In this document: positions 7,772 through 8,348 of the stretch, piece after piece
Layout of the letters: every line of letters starts with the position of its first letter
How positions within the stretch are numbered: position 1 is the first letter of the stretch
Assembly (NCBI GenBank): GCA_964459305.1
Contig: CAYWNA010000404.1
Span: forward strand, 1 to 8,348
DNA length: 8,348 nucleotides
Origin: CAYWNA01 sp964459305
Lineage (GTDB): Bacteria; Planctomycetota; Planctomycetia; Pirellulales; Pirellulaceae
Reading direction: 5' to 3'
Program-made: the position numbers and the translations under genes
The notes under the pieces: model-generated
What the model was told of the DNA's origin: nothing
Databases searched by the model: none
The model's input: the letters and a program-made list of their open reading frames with translations, nothing else

Positions 7772-7853
7772 CGGTTCTCCTGTAGATGACGGCGTGGCAT
7801 TTTGCCCGCCAATTCTTCACCGCTGCGGCAGGCAGCTTCAAATAGGAGAACCG
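7772..7853 (+). promoter_or_regulatory. Foldable leader ahead of IS110-type transposase; hides its ribosome-binding site
   Basis: CGGTTCTCCT (7772-7781) is the exact reverse complement of AGGAGAACCG (7844-7853), giving a ten-pair outer stem. Inside lie two further hairpins: GGCG-T-GGC / GCC-CGCC around loop ATTTT (7791-7810, seven G-C pairs with one bulged T) and GCTGC / GCAGC around loop GGCAG (7822-7836). Together they make a three-way junction. The right outer strand contains AGGAG (7844-7848), the ribosome-binding site ten bases before ATG 7859, so folding would block translation. IS110-group elements encode their bridge RNA in the non-coding end 5' of the transposase, so this may be a remnant of that segment; the alternative is a simple translation-blocking leader. 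The fold was drawn by hand. Confidence 0.5.
7794..7809 (+). repeat. 16-base direct repeat, copy 2
   Basis: Identical to 2590-2605 (GTGGCATTTTGCCCGC). Here it forms most of the first internal hairpin of the foldable leader. Chance identity of a 16-mer within a window this size is unlikely, but the hairpin-like core makes simple convergence possible. Confidence 0.6.
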
Positions 7854-7858
7854 CAACG

Positions 7859-7950
7859 ATGTTGTACCTCGGAATCGACCTGCATCGCAAGCAGGTTACC
7901 GTTTGTTTACGCGATGCCAAGGAGAAATCCTCGTGGGACGGCAAGTCAGT
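7859..7950 (+). pseudogene. IS110-family transposase, N-terminal fragment with frameshift
   Basis: ATG 7859, ten bases after AGGAG, opens a frame reading MLYLGIDLHRKQVTVCLRDA, the standard N-terminus of IS110-type (DEDD) transposases; the Asp in GIDLH is the first catalytic acid of the RuvC-like fold. After DAK the original frame is lost and meets TAG at 7961-7963. Adding one G to the GG at 7921-7922 restores KGEILVGRQVS, exactly what the family shows next, so a one-base deletion (or sequencing error) has occurred. Homology stops at about 7950, where an ISL3 transposase begins. Roughly 31 residues remain of a protein that usually has 300-400, so it cannot be active. Confidence 0.8.
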
Positions 7951-8307
7951 ATGCGGCCCTTAGAGATCTTCAATCGCGTGACCGAATGCAAGCCGTTTGT
8001 GGTGGAACATATTGAATTGATCGAGTATGAATCGCAGCCGACGATTGAGATCTCCATGCGCGCCCGCGAGAACGGCCTGCCGACATGTTCGATTTGCGGT
8101 GAGCGGTGCAGTGGATACGACACCCAGCCAACGAGCCGTCGTTTCGAGTTCATTCCGCTGTGGATGATCCCCGTCGTGCTGGTTTATACGATGCGTCGCG
8201 TGAACTGCCGGACGTGTGGCGTCAAAGTCGAGCGAGTTCCATGGTCCGAAGGAAAAAGTCCCCTGACGACCGACTACCGATGGTCTCTTGCCGGTTGTTC
8301 GGCGTGA
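7951..8307 (+). pseudogene. ISL3-family transposase, N-terminal fragment
   Basis: 118 residues from ATG 7951. The opening MRPLEIFNRV, the zinc-binding pairs CSIC (Cys46, Cys49) and CRTC (Cys86, Cys89), and the stretches RRFEFIPLW and CGVKVERVPW mark the zf-ISL3 region of ISL3 transposases. Family members usually run to about 400 residues and continue past YRW with a helix-turn-helix and the DDE-type catalytic domain. Here homology ends near residue 111-115 and TGA follows at 8305-8307, so the DNA-cutting domain is absent. No ISL3 left terminal repeat or leader lies before the start; the IS110 fragment abuts it directly. The last 41 bases of the window show no continuation of the transposase in any plus-strand frame. 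Confidence 0.82.
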
Positions 8308-8348
8308 TCCCAGAAATAGCCCACATCATCAATCGTCTTGCCGTAGTG

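Noticed and set aside
7648..7944. N-terminal extension of the ThuA-like protein to 7944
   Set aside because: It would cross the IS110 leader and coding start on the other strand and bury a good signal peptide; ATG 7647 has AGGAG at proper distance.
1..8348. CRISPR array, tRNA or rRNA genes
   Set aside because: No short direct repeats with regular spacers, no cloverleaf with a CCA-type end, and no conserved rRNA stretches were seen on either strand.

Overview
The window looks like chromosomal DNA of a planctomycete, probably of the Pirellulales/Rhodopirellula type. This is inferred from three things: GC-rich sequence, the paired dockerin-like calcium loops at the end of a large extracellular repeat protein, and a mix of secreted carbohydrate-active and ThuA-like genes with IS110 and ISL3 remnants. 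The species cannot be named from sequence alone.

Layout, left to right. (1) 1-2343, plus strand: the 3' part of a large, probably secreted protein. It has ten visible beta-propeller repeats, one bacterial Ig-like domain, a dockerin-like pair of Ca loops and a short C-terminal tail. Its start lies outside the window. (2) 2344-2840: about 500 bases without a credible gene. It contains a 198-base unit bounded by imperfect inverted repeats, followed closely by a 16-base sequence that recurs at 7794. (3) 2841-4874, plus strand: a probable two-gene operon. It encodes a URO-D-superfamily protein that lacks the usual zinc-ligand motif of corrinoid methyltransferases, and a cytoplasmic alpha/beta hydrolase with a full Ser-Asp-His triad. 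(4) 4955-7647, minus strand: a probable two-gene operon converging on the first. ThuA-like secreted protein is transcribed first, then a secreted GH10 endo-xylanase with an N-terminal xylan-binding module. (5) 7648-8348: the divergent upstream side of thuA, then insertion-sequence debris. A compact segment predicted to fold as RNA precedes the N-terminus of an IS110-type transposase. That transposase carries a one-base frameshift and is joined directly to the N-terminus of an ISL3-type transposase, which is itself cut short.

The xylanase would cut xylan outside the cytoplasm. The ThuA-like, URO-D-like and hydrolase proteins could act on released or modified sugars, but that link is inference from gene neighbourhood. 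The most unusual part is the right end: a foldable leader whose outer stem would hide the transposase ribosome-binding site, and an IS110/ISL3 chimeric reading frame.
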